Part shown: in pieces, positions 35,240 to 43,190 of the stretch
Position numbering within the stretch: position 1 is the stretch's first letter
How the letters are laid out: each line of letters opens with the position of its first letter
Assembly (NCBI RefSeq): GCF_002834145.1
Contig: NZ_PHNT01000014.1
Location: 36,528-100,527, forward strand
Length of the DNA: 64,000 bases
Direction: 5' to 3'
From: Roseovarius salinarum
Lineage (GTDB): Bacteria; Pseudomonadota; Alphaproteobacteria; Rhodobacterales; Rhodobacteraceae
Position numbers and translations under genes: made by a program
Notes under the pieces: model-generated
Seen by the model: the letters and a program-made list of their open reading frames with translations, nothing else
What the model was told of the DNA's origin: nothing
The model's database searches: none

Positions 35240-35323
35240 TGGTGGGCGACCTAGGAATCGAACCTAGCATGGGTCTCCCCGGCGGAGTTACAGTCCGCTG
35301 CCGCACCTTGCAGCTCGTCGCCC
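35240..35323 (-). tRNA. tRNA-Tyr (GTA)
   Basis: Read on the minus strand: acceptor GGGCGAC pairs with GTCGCCC, the anticodon loop is CTGTAAC with anticodon GTA, the long type II variable arm and T arm GGTTCGATTCC follow, and CCA is encoded at 35240-35242. The large variable arm plus GTA identify it as tRNA-Tyr. Confidence 0.95.
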
Positions 35324-35458
35324 TCGCGCGGTGGCCATCGCCACCGGCGTGATCGGCGAATTACAAGTCGGGCCGGGAGGCGTCAACCGGAAAATGGCTT
35401 GCGTGCCCCGCGTGCTCGGCCCATCCTAGCGCCTCTTTCGGACGGGGCGAGACGGGCG

Positions 35459-36259
35459 ATGAAGAAACCGCACTGGGTGGTCGAGAAGGAGCGTGCGAGA
35501 AAGGCCGCGGCGGCCGAGACGCTGTGGCTGTTCGGCCTGCACGCGGTGCGCGACGCCCTCGACAACCCCGCGCGCGACAAGCTGCGCCTGGTCGCGACCC
35601 GCAACGCCGCCGACCGCCTGGCGGATGCCATCGCAGCGTCGGGGCTGACGCCCGAGATTGCCGATGCGCGGCGCTTTCCCGCCCCCCTCGATCCCGGCTC
35701 GGTCCACCAGGGCGCGGCGCTCGAGGTGCGTCCGCTGGACTGGGGCGGGCTGGCGGACCGTTGCGGGCCCGCGCGGCCCGGCGCCTCTCCGGCGCGGGCC
35801 GTGCTGCTGGACCGGGTGAGCGATCCGCACAACGTCGGTGCGATCCTGCGCTCTGCCGAGGTCTTCGGCGCGCGCGCCGTTATCGCGCCGCGGCGTCATT
35901 CGGCGCCCGAGACCGGGGCGCTGGCCAAGACCGCAAGCGGCGCACTTGAGCGCCAGCCCTATCTTCGCGTGACGAACCTCGCGCAGGCGATCACGGAGCT
36001 GCAGGGCATGGGCTACACGGTGCTGGGCCTCGACGGCGATGCGCCGGACCGGTTGGAGGACGCGGTTGCCGGCACCGACGGCGGGCCGGTGGCGCTGGTT
36101 CTCGGCGCCGAAGGCCCGGGGTTGCGCGCGCGCACCCGCGCGGTCTGCGACCGGCTGGTGCGGATCGGGCACGCCGGCGAATTCGGTTCGCTCAACGTCT
36201 CCAACGCGGCCGCGGTCGCCCTATATGCTACCCGGCAAGGCAACGACGGATCACGCTGA
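35459..36259 (+). CDS. rlmB: 23S rRNA (guanosine-2'-O-)-methyltransferase RlmB (TrmH family)
   Basis: A 266-residue SpoU protein. The substrate-binding N-domain contains LWLFGLHAVRDALDNPARDK. The knotted catalytic domain has the SpoU motifs LLDRVSDPHNVGAILRSAEV, LVLGAEGPGLR, and GEFGSLNVSNAAAVALY. It methylates the 2'-OH of G2251 in 23S rRNA (E. coli numbering). The ATG at 35459 follows GGGGCGAGACGGGCG. Its stop overlaps the next ATG (ATGA), so the next small gene is translationally coupled. Confidence 0.92.
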   Translation: MKKPHWVVEKERARKAAAAETLWLFGLHAVRDALDNPARDKLRLVATRNAADRLADAIAASGLTPEIADARRFPAPLDPGSVHQGAALEVRPLDWGGLADRCGPARPGASPARAVLLDRVSDPHNVGAILRSAEVFGARAVIAPRRHSAPETGALAKTASGALERQPYLRVTNLAQAITELQGMGYTVLGLDGDAPDRLEDAVAGTDGGPVALVLGAEGPGLRARTRAVCDRLVRIGHAGEFGSLNVSNAAAVALYATRQGNDGSR

Positions 36260-36624
36260 TGGGGCACAAGATCGCCACCTGCAACTATTGCGGCACCCGT
36301 GCCGCGCTGGTGCTGGACCAGGCGCGCCATGAACTGGCCTGTCAGGCCTGCGGTGCGCCGCTGCATGATCTCAAGGCGATGCCGCAGCCCGCGCGCACAA
36401 CCGAGCGCAAGCCGGCCGAGACGCACCGGCCGCCGGCCGCCGCGCAAGCCGATCCGCGGCGCCGCAAGAAACGCCGCAAGGTGCCGCATTACGACGAGGT
36501 CGCCGGCCGCGAGCGTTCCGGGTGGCCCGGCAGGAAGAAATGGAAGAAACCGCGCAAGCGCAAGAGCCTGGGCCGAAAGATCTTCGAGGAGGTCTTCGAC
36601 GCGGTCGAGGACATCTTCGACTGA
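36259..36624 (+). CDS. Small zinc-ribbon protein coupled to rlmB
   Basis: This 121-residue protein begins with a zinc ribbon, CNYCGTRAALVLDQARHELA CQACGAPL (C-x2-C-x16-C-x2-C), followed by a highly basic linker (DPRRRKKRRKVPHYDE, GRKKWKKPRKRKSLGRK) and an acidic end (IFEEVFDAVEDIFD). The composition suggests nucleic-acid or ribosome binding. The ATG overlaps the rlmB stop, so it is probably made with RlmB. I do not know a named family. Confidence 0.72.
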   Translation: MGHKIATCNYCGTRAALVLDQARHELACQACGAPLHDLKAMPQPARTTERKPAETHRPPAAAQADPRRRKKRRKVPHYDEVAGRERSGWPGRKKWKKPRKRKSLGRKIFEEVFDAVEDIFD

Positions 36625-36699
36625 CGCGACCGCGCGCGATGCGTGCGAGCGGTGTTCACAGGTCTATTACATCCCCTTTTTATTCTGAATACGCGACCT

Positions 36700-36802
36700 A
36701 TCTATCCTGTTGAGAACGCTGGTTATGGAACGTCAGCGTTCTGCATCACTGTCCCTCGTTCCGTGACTGGCGCCCAAGGTTCGCCCTTGGGCGCTCTTTT
36801 TT
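36700..36802 (+). ncRNA. Candidate small RNA with intrinsic terminator
   Basis: Between two genes lies a 9-bp perfect hairpin, AGAACGCTG/CAGCGTTCT (36713-36742, 12-base loop). It is followed by a 25-base single-stranded stretch and a perfect 10-bp terminator stem with a T-run at 36770-36802. The stretch just upstream is AT-rich, with a possible -10 TATCCT near 36702. Two hairpins plus a terminator ahead of an unrelated gene fit a trans-acting small RNA of about 95 nt. I do not recognise a known family. Confidence 0.5.
36770..36802 (+). terminator. Intrinsic terminator, plus strand
   Basis: GCGCCCAAGG (36770-36779) and CCTTGGGCGC (36785-36794) form a 10-bp stem with loop TTCGC, followed by TC and six T. 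It ends the candidate small RNA or the rlmB transcript, and lies 30 bases before the CoA-binding gene. Confidence 0.9.
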
Positions 36803-36831
36803 CCGGTCGTTTCGCCGGTTAGTGTGCCGGC

Positions 36832-37305
36832 ATGAGCGAAACCTACACAGACCCCCACCTGCGCGAAATCCTGACCCGCACGCGCCGCATCGCGGTGGTT
36901 GGCGTGTCGTCCAACCCTGTGCGGCCCAGTTACTACGTGGCGCGCTACCTCGGGCTCAAGGGCTACGACGTGGTTCCGGTCAACCCGGTGAATGCCGGGT
37001 GCACGCTGCTGGATCGCGAGGTCAAGTCCGCCCTGTCCGAGATCGAGGGCAGCGTGGACATGGTCGATATCTTTCGCAGGTCCGAACATGTCCCGCCCAT
37101 CGTCGAGGAGGCGCTCGAAGCCTTCCCGAACCTGCGCACGATCTGGATGCAGATCGGCGTCGAGCATCCGGAGGCGGCAACGGTGGCGCGCGCCCGCGGT
37201 GTCGAGGTGGTTATGAACCGTTGCCCCAAGATCGAGTACCAGCGCCTTTTCGGGGAGTTGCGCATGGGCGGCTTCAACACCGGCGTCATTTCCTCGAAAC
37301 TCTAG
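36832..37305 (+). CDS. CoA-binding domain protein (YccU-like)
   Basis: This 157-residue protein is a single Rossmann CoA-binding domain: RRIAVVGVSSNPVRPSYYVA, GYDVVPVNPVNAGCTLLDRE, VDMVDIFRRSEHVPPIVEEA, TIWMQIGVEHPEAATVARAR, and EVVMNRCPKIEYQRLFG. It is the YccU/CoA_binding_2 family, related to the N-terminal part of succinyl-CoA synthetase. The biochemical role is unknown. The ATG follows 30 bases after a strong terminator, so it has its own promoter or a leaderless start. Confidence 0.88.
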   Translation: MSETYTDPHLREILTRTRRIAVVGVSSNPVRPSYYVARYLGLKGYDVVPVNPVNAGCTLLDREVKSALSEIEGSVDMVDIFRRSEHVPPIVEEALEAFPNLRTIWMQIGVEHPEAATVARARGVEVVMNRCPKIEYQRLFGELRMGGFNTGVISSKL

Positions 37306-37370
37306 CCCGGGCCGGGCACGCGGCGCGGTCGCCTCGCTTGCCAAGACCCGCACGAACCCTTAAGTGCGCC

Positions 37371-37411
37371 CCATGCGGTCGCAGCCTACCCGCATCGCCA
37401 AAACAAGGGTC
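37371..37411 (+). promoter_or_regulatory. Probable preQ1-I riboswitch of the queCDEF operon
   Basis: P1 is ATGCGG (37373-37378) with CCGCAT (37390-37395). The 11-base loop TCGCAGCCTAC keeps the GGT-C...A..C-ACCC pattern of class I preQ1 aptamers. The tail CGCCAAAACAAGGG is A-rich and its AGG can pair with CCT of the loop to make the pseudoknot. The same AAGGG is the ribosome-binding site of queC (ATG at 37417), so ligand binding would hide it. The gene downstream makes preQ0, as expected. Confidence 0.68.
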
Positions 37412-37416
37412 ACATC

Positions 37417-38109
37417 ATGAAGACGATCGTCATCTGCTCGGGCGGGCTCGACTCCGTGTCTCTCGCCCACCGGGTCGCCGCCGAGGGCGACCTGCACGCC
37501 CTGCTTTCCTTCGACTACGGCCAGAGGCACGCCAAGGAACTCGATTTCGCCGCGCGGTGTGCCGACCGCCTCGGGGTGCCGCACGAGGTCGTGGACCTTG
37601 CAGGCGTCGGCCGGGCGCTGACCGGCTCCGCGTTGACCGATCGGGTCGACGTTCCCGACGGCCATTATGCCGAGGAGACGATGAAACTGACGGTCGTTCC
37701 CAACCGCAACGCCATCATGCTGGCCGTGGCCTTCGGGATGGCTGCCGCGCAGGGGGCCGACACTGTCGCCGCGGCGGTCCACGGCGGCGATCACTTCATC
37801 TATCCCGACTGCCGGCCCGGCTTCATCGAGGCGTTCCAGGCAATGCAGGCCCATGCGCTCGACGGCCTGGCGAAGGTGCATCTGCACACTCCTTACGTCC
37901 ATGTCTCGAAGGCTGACATCGTCACCGACGGCGCCCGGCACGGCACGCCCTTTGCCGACACGTGGTCGTGCTACAAGGGCGGCACGGTGCACTGCGGGCG
38001 CTGCGGCACCTGCGTGGAACGGCGCGAGGCGTTCCACCTTGCCGGCGTGACGGACCCGACCGAGTATGCCGATCCTGATTACTGGCGCGCGGCGACGGGG
38101 GTGGCCTGA
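37417..38109 (+). CDS. queC: 7-cyano-7-deazaguanine synthase QueC
   Basis: This 230-residue enzyme has the PP-loop CSGGLDSVSLAHRVAAEG (ATP pyrophosphatase motif, residues 7-13), FDYGQRHAKELDFAARCADR, VPNRNAIMLAVAFG, and a C-terminal zinc site SCYKGGTVHCGRCGTCVERR. It converts 7-carboxy-7-deazaguanine to preQ0 using ATP and ammonia. The stop overlaps the queD start (ATGA). It is the first gene of the four-gene queCDEF operon behind the probable preQ1 riboswitch. Confidence 0.96.
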   Translation: MKTIVICSGGLDSVSLAHRVAAEGDLHALLSFDYGQRHAKELDFAARCADRLGVPHEVVDLAGVGRALTGSALTDRVDVPDGHYAEETMKLTVVPNRNAIMLAVAFGMAAAQGADTVAAAVHGGDHFIYPDCRPGFIEAFQAMQAHALDGLAKVHLHTPYVHVSKADIVTDGARHGTPFADTWSCYKGGTVHCGRCGTCVERREAFHLAGVTDPTEYADPDYWRAATGVA

Positions 38110-38465
38110 TGTACCGGATCGCCAAGGAATTCCACTTTTCCGCTTCGCACCAGCTCAAGCAGGTGCCCGCGGAGCACCAGTGCGCGCGGCTGCACGGGCA
38201 CAACTACGTCGTGACCGTTGAACTGGCGTCCGATGTGCTGGACGCGCAGGGGTTCGTGCGCGACTACCTCGATCTGGCGCCGCTCAAGCGGTACATCGAC
38301 GACGCGCTCGACCACCGTCACCTCAACGACGTTCTCGGCGACGATTGCGTGACGGCCGAACAGATGGCGCGGCATTTCTACGACTGGTGCCATGCGCGCT
38401 GGCCGGAGACGGTGGCCGTGCGCGTCAGCGAAACGCCCAAGACATGGGCGGAATACCGGCCGTGA
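38109..38465 (+). CDS. queD: 6-carboxy-5,6,7,8-tetrahydropterin synthase QueD
   Basis: A 118-residue protein of the 6-pyruvoyl-tetrahydropterin synthase fold. Zinc ligands are H14, H29 and H31 ([20 protein letters not shown], then GHNYVV), and C25 is the catalytic cysteine. A further DHRHLND and the C-terminal [13 protein letters not shown] motif complete the active site. It makes CPH4 from dihydroneopterin triphosphate, the second step of queuosine precursor synthesis. It overlaps queC at its start and queE at its stop. Confidence 0.95.
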   Translation: MYRIAKEFHFSASHQLKQVPAEHQCARLHGHNYVVTVELASDVLDAQGFVRDYLDLAPLKRYIDDALDHRHLNDVLGDDCVTAEQMARHFYDWCHARWPETVAVRVSETPKTWAEYRP

Positions 38466-39190
38466 CCGACACCCGCGACATCCGCGTGGCCGAGATTTTC
38501 GGCCCCACGATCCAGGGAGAGGGCGCACTCACGGGGCAACCCACGGTCTTCGTGCGCACCGGCGGCTGCGATTACCGCTGCAGCTGGTGCGACAGCCTGC
38601 ACGCCGTCGAGTCCGAGTGGCGCGAGAGCTGGACGCCGATGAGCGCGGACTCGGTCATGGCGCGCGTCGAGACCCTGTCGGGCGGCCGGCCCATCCTTGT
38701 GTCGCTGTCGGGGGGCAATCCGGCGATCCAGCCGTTGGGCGGGTTGATCTCGATCGGGCACGAGAAGGGCTATTCCTTTGCGCTGGAAACGCAGGGTTCG
38801 GTCGCGCGCGACTGGTTCGCGCAACTCGACGTGCTGGTGCTCAGCCCCAAGCCGCCGTCAAGCGGCATGACCGTGGACTGGCCGGCCTTCGACGATTGCG
38901 TTGCCGCCGGCCAAGGTGCCGAAACCATCCTCAAGATCGTGGTGTTCGACGAGGATGATTACCGGTGGGCGCGGAATGTCGCGGCGCGCTGTCCCGCGCT
39001 TCCGGTGTACCTGCAGCCGGGCAACCACACGCCGCCCCCGCCCGACGACGACGCGGCGACGGTCGACCAGGCGGGTGTGGACGCGCGGATGCGCTGGCTG
39101 GTGGACCGCGTCGTGCAGGACGGCTGGTTCGGGGCACGGGTGCTGCCGCAGCTGCATGTCATGTTGTGGGGCAACAAGCGCGGCGTGTGA
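38462..39190 (+). CDS. queE: 7-carboxy-7-deazaguanine synthase QueE (radical SAM)
   Basis: This 242-residue radical SAM enzyme starts with GTG at 38462, overlapping the queD stop (GTGA). The cluster motif is C-x3-C-x2-C (C36, C40, C43 in [16 protein letters not shown]). The [21 protein letters not shown]-terminus and [11 protein letters not shown] are typical of QueE. It rearranges CPH4 to 7-carboxy-7-deazaguanine. QueF follows after 12 bases. Confidence 0.95.
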   Translation: MTDTRDIRVAEIFGPTIQGEGALTGQPTVFVRTGGCDYRCSWCDSLHAVESEWRESWTPMSADSVMARVETLSGGRPILVSLSGGNPAIQPLGGLISIGHEKGYSFALETQGSVARDWFAQLDVLVLSPKPPSSGMTVDWPAFDDCVAAGQGAETILKIVVFDEDDYRWARNVAARCPALPVYLQPGNHTPPPPDDDAATVDQAGVDARMRWLVDRVVQDGWFGARVLPQLHVMLWGNKRGV

Positions 39191-39202
39191 CAGGAGGAAA
39201 GG

Positions 39203-39670
39203 ATGACCGAGGAAAACATCTATACCGGGCTGACCCAGCTTGGCGGGCAGACGGAAATGCCGCAAAGCCCCGAGGCGGCGCAGCTTGAGCGGGTGAGCAA
39301 CCCGCAGGCCGACGTGGCCTACTGCGTGCGGTTCGCGGCGCCCGAATTCACCTCGCTTTGCCCGATGACCGGGCAGCCGGATTTCGCGCACCTGGTGATC
39401 GATTACGTGCCGGGGGACTGGCTGGTGGAATCGAAGTCCCTGAAACTGTTCCTGGGATCGTTCCGCAACCACGGGGCGTTCCACGAGGATTGCACGGTGA
39501 CGATCGCGCGGCGGCTGGTGGACACGCTGGCGCCGCAATGGCTGCGCATCGGCGGGTACTGGTATCCGCGCGGTGGCATTCCGATCGACGTCTTCTACCA
39601 GACCGGCCCCGCGCCCGAGGGCGTCTGGATCCCCGAGCAAGGCGTCGCGCCCTACCGCGGCCGGGGGTGA
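39203..39670 (+). CDS. queF: NADPH-dependent 7-cyano-7-deazaguanine reductase QueF
   Basis: This 155-residue protein is the short (unimodular) QueF. The nucleophile is C53 and the acid is D60 in [13 protein letters not shown], and the NADPH/QueF motif [20 protein letters not shown] follows. It reduces the nitrile of preQ0 to the amine preQ1, the ligand of the riboswitch ahead of queC, so product feeds back on the operon. GGAGGAAAGG precedes the ATG. The gene ends at the tandem repeat array. Confidence 0.96.
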   Translation: MTEENIYTGLTQLGGQTEMPQSPEAAQLERVSNPQADVAYCVRFAAPEFTSLCPMTGQPDFAHLVIDYVPGDWLVESKSLKLFLGSFRNHGAFHEDCTVTIARRLVDTLAPQWLRIGGYWYPRGGIPIDVFYQTGPAPEGVWIPEQGVAPYRGRG

Positions 39671-39845
39671 GGCGCGCCCGGAAATCGCTCCGGGGGAGCG
39701 ATTTCAGCGCCGAACGGGCGGAGCCCCGGAAATGGCGCGCCCGGAAATCGCTCCGGGGGAGCGATTTCAGCGCCGAACGGGCGGGGCCCCGGAAATGGCG
39801 CGCCCGGAAATCGCTCCGGGGAGCGATTTCAGCGCCGAACGAGTG
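39671..39845 (+). repeat. Three tandem 63-bp repeats, each with a palindrome
   Basis: Units start at 39671, 39734 and 39797. Two are full 63-bp copies differing at one or two bases; the third is cut after about 45 bases and lacks one G of the G-run. Each unit contains the inverted repeat GAAATCGCT-CCGGGGG-AGCGATTTC (9-bp stem, 7-base loop). The array directly follows the queF stop. It could stabilise the 3' end of the mRNA, end transcription, or be a REP-like element that amplified in place. Confidence 0.9.
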
Positions 39846-39876
39846 TCCCGGTGAAGGTGGCGGCGCCATCAACGCG

Positions 39877-39912
39877 ACGCGGGGGGCGCGGCATTGCCGC
39901 GCCCCCCGCGTT
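39877..39912. terminator. Strong two-way terminator between queF and the lipoprotein gene
   Basis: ACGCGGGGGGCGCGGC and GCCGCGCCCCCCGCGT form a perfect 16-bp stem with loop ATT (39877-39892 / 39896-39911). It lies between convergent genes just after the repeat array, so it can end both transcripts. Confidence 0.7.
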
Positions 39913-39934
39913 CATTCCGGTGAAACGCCCCGCG

Positions 39935-40207
39935 TCAGGGGCAGGGCGCCACGCGGTATTCGCCCGTGGTCGTCTTGTACGCGCAGCGATCGTTCGAGGT
40001 GTTGCGCGCGACCATCGAGCCGGCGGTCGCCCCGGCGAGCGTGGAAACGATCGTCCACTCGTCGCTGGCGTCCAGTGCCTTGGCGGTGATCAGGCCGATC
40101 GTGCCGCCGGCGACCCCGCCGGCGACCTGGCGTTGCTGGTTCATCGTCATGCAGCCCGAAAGCGCGAGAGACCCCGCACAGGCCAGGGCGACTATCGTCT
40201 TTTTCAT
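39935..40207 (-). CDS. Glycine-zipper lipoprotein
   Basis: This 90-residue protein has a lipoprotein signal (MKKTIVALACAGSLALSGCM; lipobox LSGC) and a glycine-zipper segment GGVAGGTIGLITAKALD plus TLAGATAGSMVARNTS, like the 17-kDa surface antigen/OmpA-like zipper family. Two cysteines (DRC, APC) may form a disulfide at the end. GGAGGTTGTT precedes the ATG. It probably sits in the outer membrane. An FNR-like site lies 77 bases upstream. Confidence 0.85.
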   Translation of the reverse strand: MKKTIVALACAGSLALSGCMTMNQQRQVAGGVAGGTIGLITAKALDASDEWTIVSTLAGATAGSMVARNTSNDRCAYKTTTGEYRVAPCP

Positions 40208-40283
40208 AACAACCTCCAAATCCTCGGCGGTACATCATGCCCCGCCTTCATACCCAGCCTAACCGGTTTGGCGGGCCAGAAAA

Positions 40284-40297
40284 TTGATGCGCGTCAA
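40284..40297. promoter_or_regulatory. FNR/FnrL-like palindrome
   Basis: TTGAT GCGC GTCAA matches TTGAT-N4-(A/G)TCAA. It is 77 bases before the lipoprotein ATG on the minus strand and well placed as a promoter site of that gene. Confidence 0.55.
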
Positions 40298-40329
40298 CCC
40301 GGCAAGATTCCGCGGACGCGAACGGGAAA

Positions 40330-40354
40330 GGGCCGGCCCATATCGGGCCGGCCC
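40330..40354 (-). terminator. Terminator after acs
   Basis: GGGCCGGCCC occurs twice (40330-40339, 40345-40354) and is self-complementary, so it folds into a 10-bp stem with a 5-base loop. On the minus strand it is followed by TTTCCCGTT. It lies 32 bases after the acs stop. Confidence 0.75.
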
Positions 40355-40385
40355 TTGTGCGTTGGCGTCCGGTTCGACGGGCGTG

Positions 40386-42335
40386 TCAGCCGCGGTTCAT
40401 CCGGTTCTCGATCAGTTCGTCGACGACGCCGGGATCGGCCAGCGTCGACGTGTCGCCAAGGCTGCCGTAATCGTTCTCGGCGATCTTGCGCAGGATGCGG
40501 CGCATGATCTTGCCGGAGCGGGTCTTGGGCAGTCCGGGCGCCCACTGGATCAGGTCGGGCTTGGCGATGGGGCCGATTTCCTGGCGCACCCAGCCTTCGA
40601 GCTCCTTGCGCAGTTCCTCGCTGGGCTCCTCGCCGGCCATCAGGGTGACGTAGGCGTAGATGCCCTGTCCCTTGATGTCGTGCGGGTAGCCGACCACGGC
40701 CGCCTCGGCGACCTTGGAATGCGCGACCAGCGCGCTTTCGACCTCTGCCGTGCCCATGCGGTGGCCCGAGACATTGATCACGTCGTCCACGCGGCCGGTG
40801 ATCCAGTAGTAGCCGTCGGCGTCCCGACGGCAGCCATCGCCGGAGAAGTAGTAGCCCTTGTATTGCTGGAAATAGGTGTTCTCGAACCGCTCGTGGTCGC
40901 CCCAGACGGTGCGCATCTGGCCCGGCCAGCTGTTCTTGAGCACCAGTACGCCCTCGGCCTCGGTGCTCTCGATCTCCTTGCCGCTTTCGGTCTCCAGCAC
41001 TGTGGGCTGCACGCCGAAGAACGGTTTCGTCGCCGACCCGGGCTTGGTCGGCGTGGCACCGGGCAGCGGCGTGATGAGGTGGCCGCCGGTCTCGGTTTGC
41101 CACCACGTATCGACGATGGGGCAATTCCCCTTGCCGACAACGTCGTTGTACCAGTTCCAGGCCTCGGGGTTGATGGGCTCGCCCACCGTGCCCAGCACCT
41201 TGAGGTCTGACAGGTCGTGGCGGGTGACGTATTCGTCGCCCTGGCCCATGAGCGCGCGGATCGCCGTCGGCGCGGTGTAGAACTGGTTGACCTTGTGCTT
41301 TTCGCAGACGGCCCAGAAGCGGCCCGCGTCGGGGTAGGTCGGCACGCCCTCGAACATGAGCGTCGTGGCGCCGTTGGCCAGCGGCCCGTAGACGATGTAG
41401 CTGTGGCCGGTCACCCAGCCCACGTCCGCCGTGCACCAGAAGATGTCGCCCGCGTGGTAGTCGAACGTGTACTGGTGCGTCATCGCCGTCCAGACGAGGT
41501 AGCCGCCCGAGGTGTGCACGACGCCCTTGGGCTGGCCGGTCGAGCCGGAGGTGTAGAGGATGAACAGCGGATCCTCGGCGTTCATCTCCTCGGCCGGGCA
41601 GTCGTCCGAGACCTTCTCCACTTCCTCGTGAAGCCAGAAGTCGAGATCCTGCCGCCAGGCGACCTGGTCGCCGGTGCGGCGGACGACAAGGCACTTGACG
41701 TCCTGGATGTCGTGCAGCAGCGCCTGGTTCACGTTGTCCTTCAGCTTGGTCTTGCGGCCGCCGCGCGGGGCGCTGTCGGCGGTGATGACCAGCTTGGCGT
41801 CGCAGCCGTTGACCCGCGCGCCCAGAGCGTCGGGCGAGAAGCCGGCGAAAACGACCGAATGGATCGCGCCGATGCGCGCGCAGGCGAGCATGGCATAGGC
41901 CGCCTCGGGGATCATCGGCAGGTAGATGATCACGCGGTCGCCCTTGCCGATGCCGAGGTTCTTGAGCACGTTGGCCATGCGGCTGACGTGGCCGTGCAGC
42001 TCGCGGTAGGTGATGTGCTGGGCCTCGTCGCCGGGTTCGTCGGGTTCCCAGATGATCGCGGTCTGGTCGCCGCGTTCTTCGAGGTGGCGGTCGATGCAGT
42101 TGGCGGCGACGTTGAGCGTGCCGTCCTCGAACCACTTGATCGACACGTTGCCGTAGTCGAAGTTCACGTCCTTGATCCTTGAAAACGGCTTGATCCAGTC
42201 GATGCGCTTGCCGTGTTCTGACCAGAAGCCCTCGGGGTCATTGATCGACGCCGCGTACATCTCCTCGTACTTGGCCGCGTCGATATGGGCCTTGGCGGCG
42301 AATTCGGGATTGGGCGGATAGGTTTTGTCGGACAT
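40386..42335 (-). CDS. acs: Acetate-CoA ligase (acetyl-CoA synthetase)
   Basis: This 649-residue AMP-forming ligase has the P-loop [15 protein letters not shown], the motif [57 protein letters not shown], and the C-terminal [13 protein letters not shown] with the catalytic lysine that is a known acetylation site. Trp in WWQTETGG sets a small acyl pocket (acetate or propionate). It is the last gene of the ABC transporter cluster (80 bases downstream of the second ATPase gene), so uptake and activation are linked. Confidence 0.95.
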   Translation of the reverse strand: MSDKTYPPNPEFAAKAHIDAAKYEEMYAASINDPEGFWSEHGKRIDWIKPFSRIKDVNFDYGNVSIKWFEDGTLNVAANCIDRHLEERGDQTAIIWEPDEPGDEAQHITYRELHGHVSRMANVLKNLGIGKGDRVIIYLPMIPEAAYAMLACARIGAIHSVVFAGFSPDALGARVNGCDAKLVITADSAPRGGRKTKLKDNVNQALLHDIQDVKCLVVRRTGDQVAWRQDLDFWLHEEVEKVSDDCPAEEMNAEDPLFILYTSGSTGQPKGVVHTSGGYLVWTAMTHQYTFDYHAGDIFWCTADVGWVTGHSYIVYGPLANGATTLMFEGVPTYPDAGRFWAVCEKHKVNQFYTAPTAIRALMGQGDEYVTRHDLSDLKVLGTVGEPINPEAWNWYNDVVGKGNCPIVDTWWQTETGGHLITPLPGATPTKPGSATKPFFGVQPTVLETESGKEIESTEAEGVLVLKNSWPGQMRTVWGDHERFENTYFQQYKGYYFSGDGCRRDADGYYWITGRVDDVINVSGHRMGTAEVESALVAHSKVAEAAVVGYPHDIKGQGIYAYVTLMAGEEPSEELRKELEGWVRQEIGPIAKPDLIQWAPGLPKTRSGKIMRRILRKIAENDYGSLGDTSTLADPGVVDELIENRMNRG

Positions 42336-42418
42336 GTCGGACCTTTGTCTTTTGGAGTTCGGTCGGATGTGAACGGCCCCGCCCCCGGCGGCGCACGCCG
42401 GGGCGGGCGCCGTGGCCC

Positions 42419-43174
42419 TCAGATGGCCAGGTATTCCGCGCGCAGTTCCTCGTTCTCGAGCACCTCGTTGGCGGTGCCGTCGAAAACGATTCCGCCGGTG
42501 TCGAGGATCACGGACCGGTCGGCCAGCTCGAGTGCGCGGATGGCGTTCTGTTCGACGATGACCGTGGTGATGCCCTGTTCCTTGATGGTGTGCAGGGTTT
42601 TCTCGATCTCGTCGACGATCACCGGCGCAAGGCCCTCGTACGGCTCGTCCAGAAGCAGCACCTTGATGTCGCGCGCCAGCGAGCGGGCGACGGCGAGCAT
42701 CTGCTGTTCACCGCCCGAGAGCGTCACGCCTTCCTGCTTGCGCCGCTCGGCCAGTCGCGGGAAGAGCTCGTAGATACGCTCGATCGACCATCCCAACGGC
42801 GGTGCGATCTGGGCAAGCTGCAGGTTCTCCTCGACCGTCAGGCCGGGAATGATGCAGCGGTCCTCGGGCACGAGGCCGATGCCGGCGCGCGAGGCTTCGT
42901 GCGCGTTCATGTTGTGCAGCGGCTGGTGGTCGAGCCAGATTTCGCCGTGCGTCACCTGCGGGCTTTTCATGCGCGCGATGGCGCGCAGGGTGGTGGTCTT
43001 GCCCGCGCCGTTGCGGCCCAGAAGCGCGAGAATCTCGCTTTCGTGGACGTTGAAGTTGATGCCCTGAACGATGTAGCTTTCGCCGTAGTAGGCCTTCAGC
43101 TCCCAGATCGACAGGAACGCGGCCGATGTCTCGGCGACGTTCCTGTTCTTGGAGAAGTCGGGTTTGACATTCAT
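42419..43174 (-). CDS. Branched-chain-amino-acid-type ABC transporter ATPase (LivF-like)
   Basis: A 251-residue ATPase: Walker [41 protein letters not shown], signature [19 protein letters not shown], Walker [14 protein letters not shown], and H-loop region VEQN. This is the LivF (short) type. It starts 16 bases after the LivG-like stop. It powers the HAAT-family transporter encoded beside it. Confidence 0.9.
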   Translation of the reverse strand: MNVKPDFSKNRNVAETSAAFLSIWELKAYYGESYIVQGINFNVHESEILALLGRNGAGKTTTLRAIARMKSPQVTHGEIWLDHQPLHNMNAHEASRAGIGLVPEDRCIIPGLTVEENLQLAQIAPPLGWSIERIYELFPRLAERRKQEGVTLSGGEQQMLAVARSLARDIKVLLLDEPYEGLAPVIVDEIEKTLHTIKEQGITTVIVEQNAIRALELADRSVILDTGGIVFDGTANEVLENEELRAEYLAI

Positions 43175-43190
43175 CGCGAGTCTCCTTCCC

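Noticed and set aside
39671..39845. CRISPR array
   Set aside because: The units are contiguous 63-mers without variable spacers, and no cas genes are present.
40294..42135. Second minus-strand open frame inside acs
   Set aside because: Same strand but a different frame, Arg/Gly-rich composition; acs explains the region fully.
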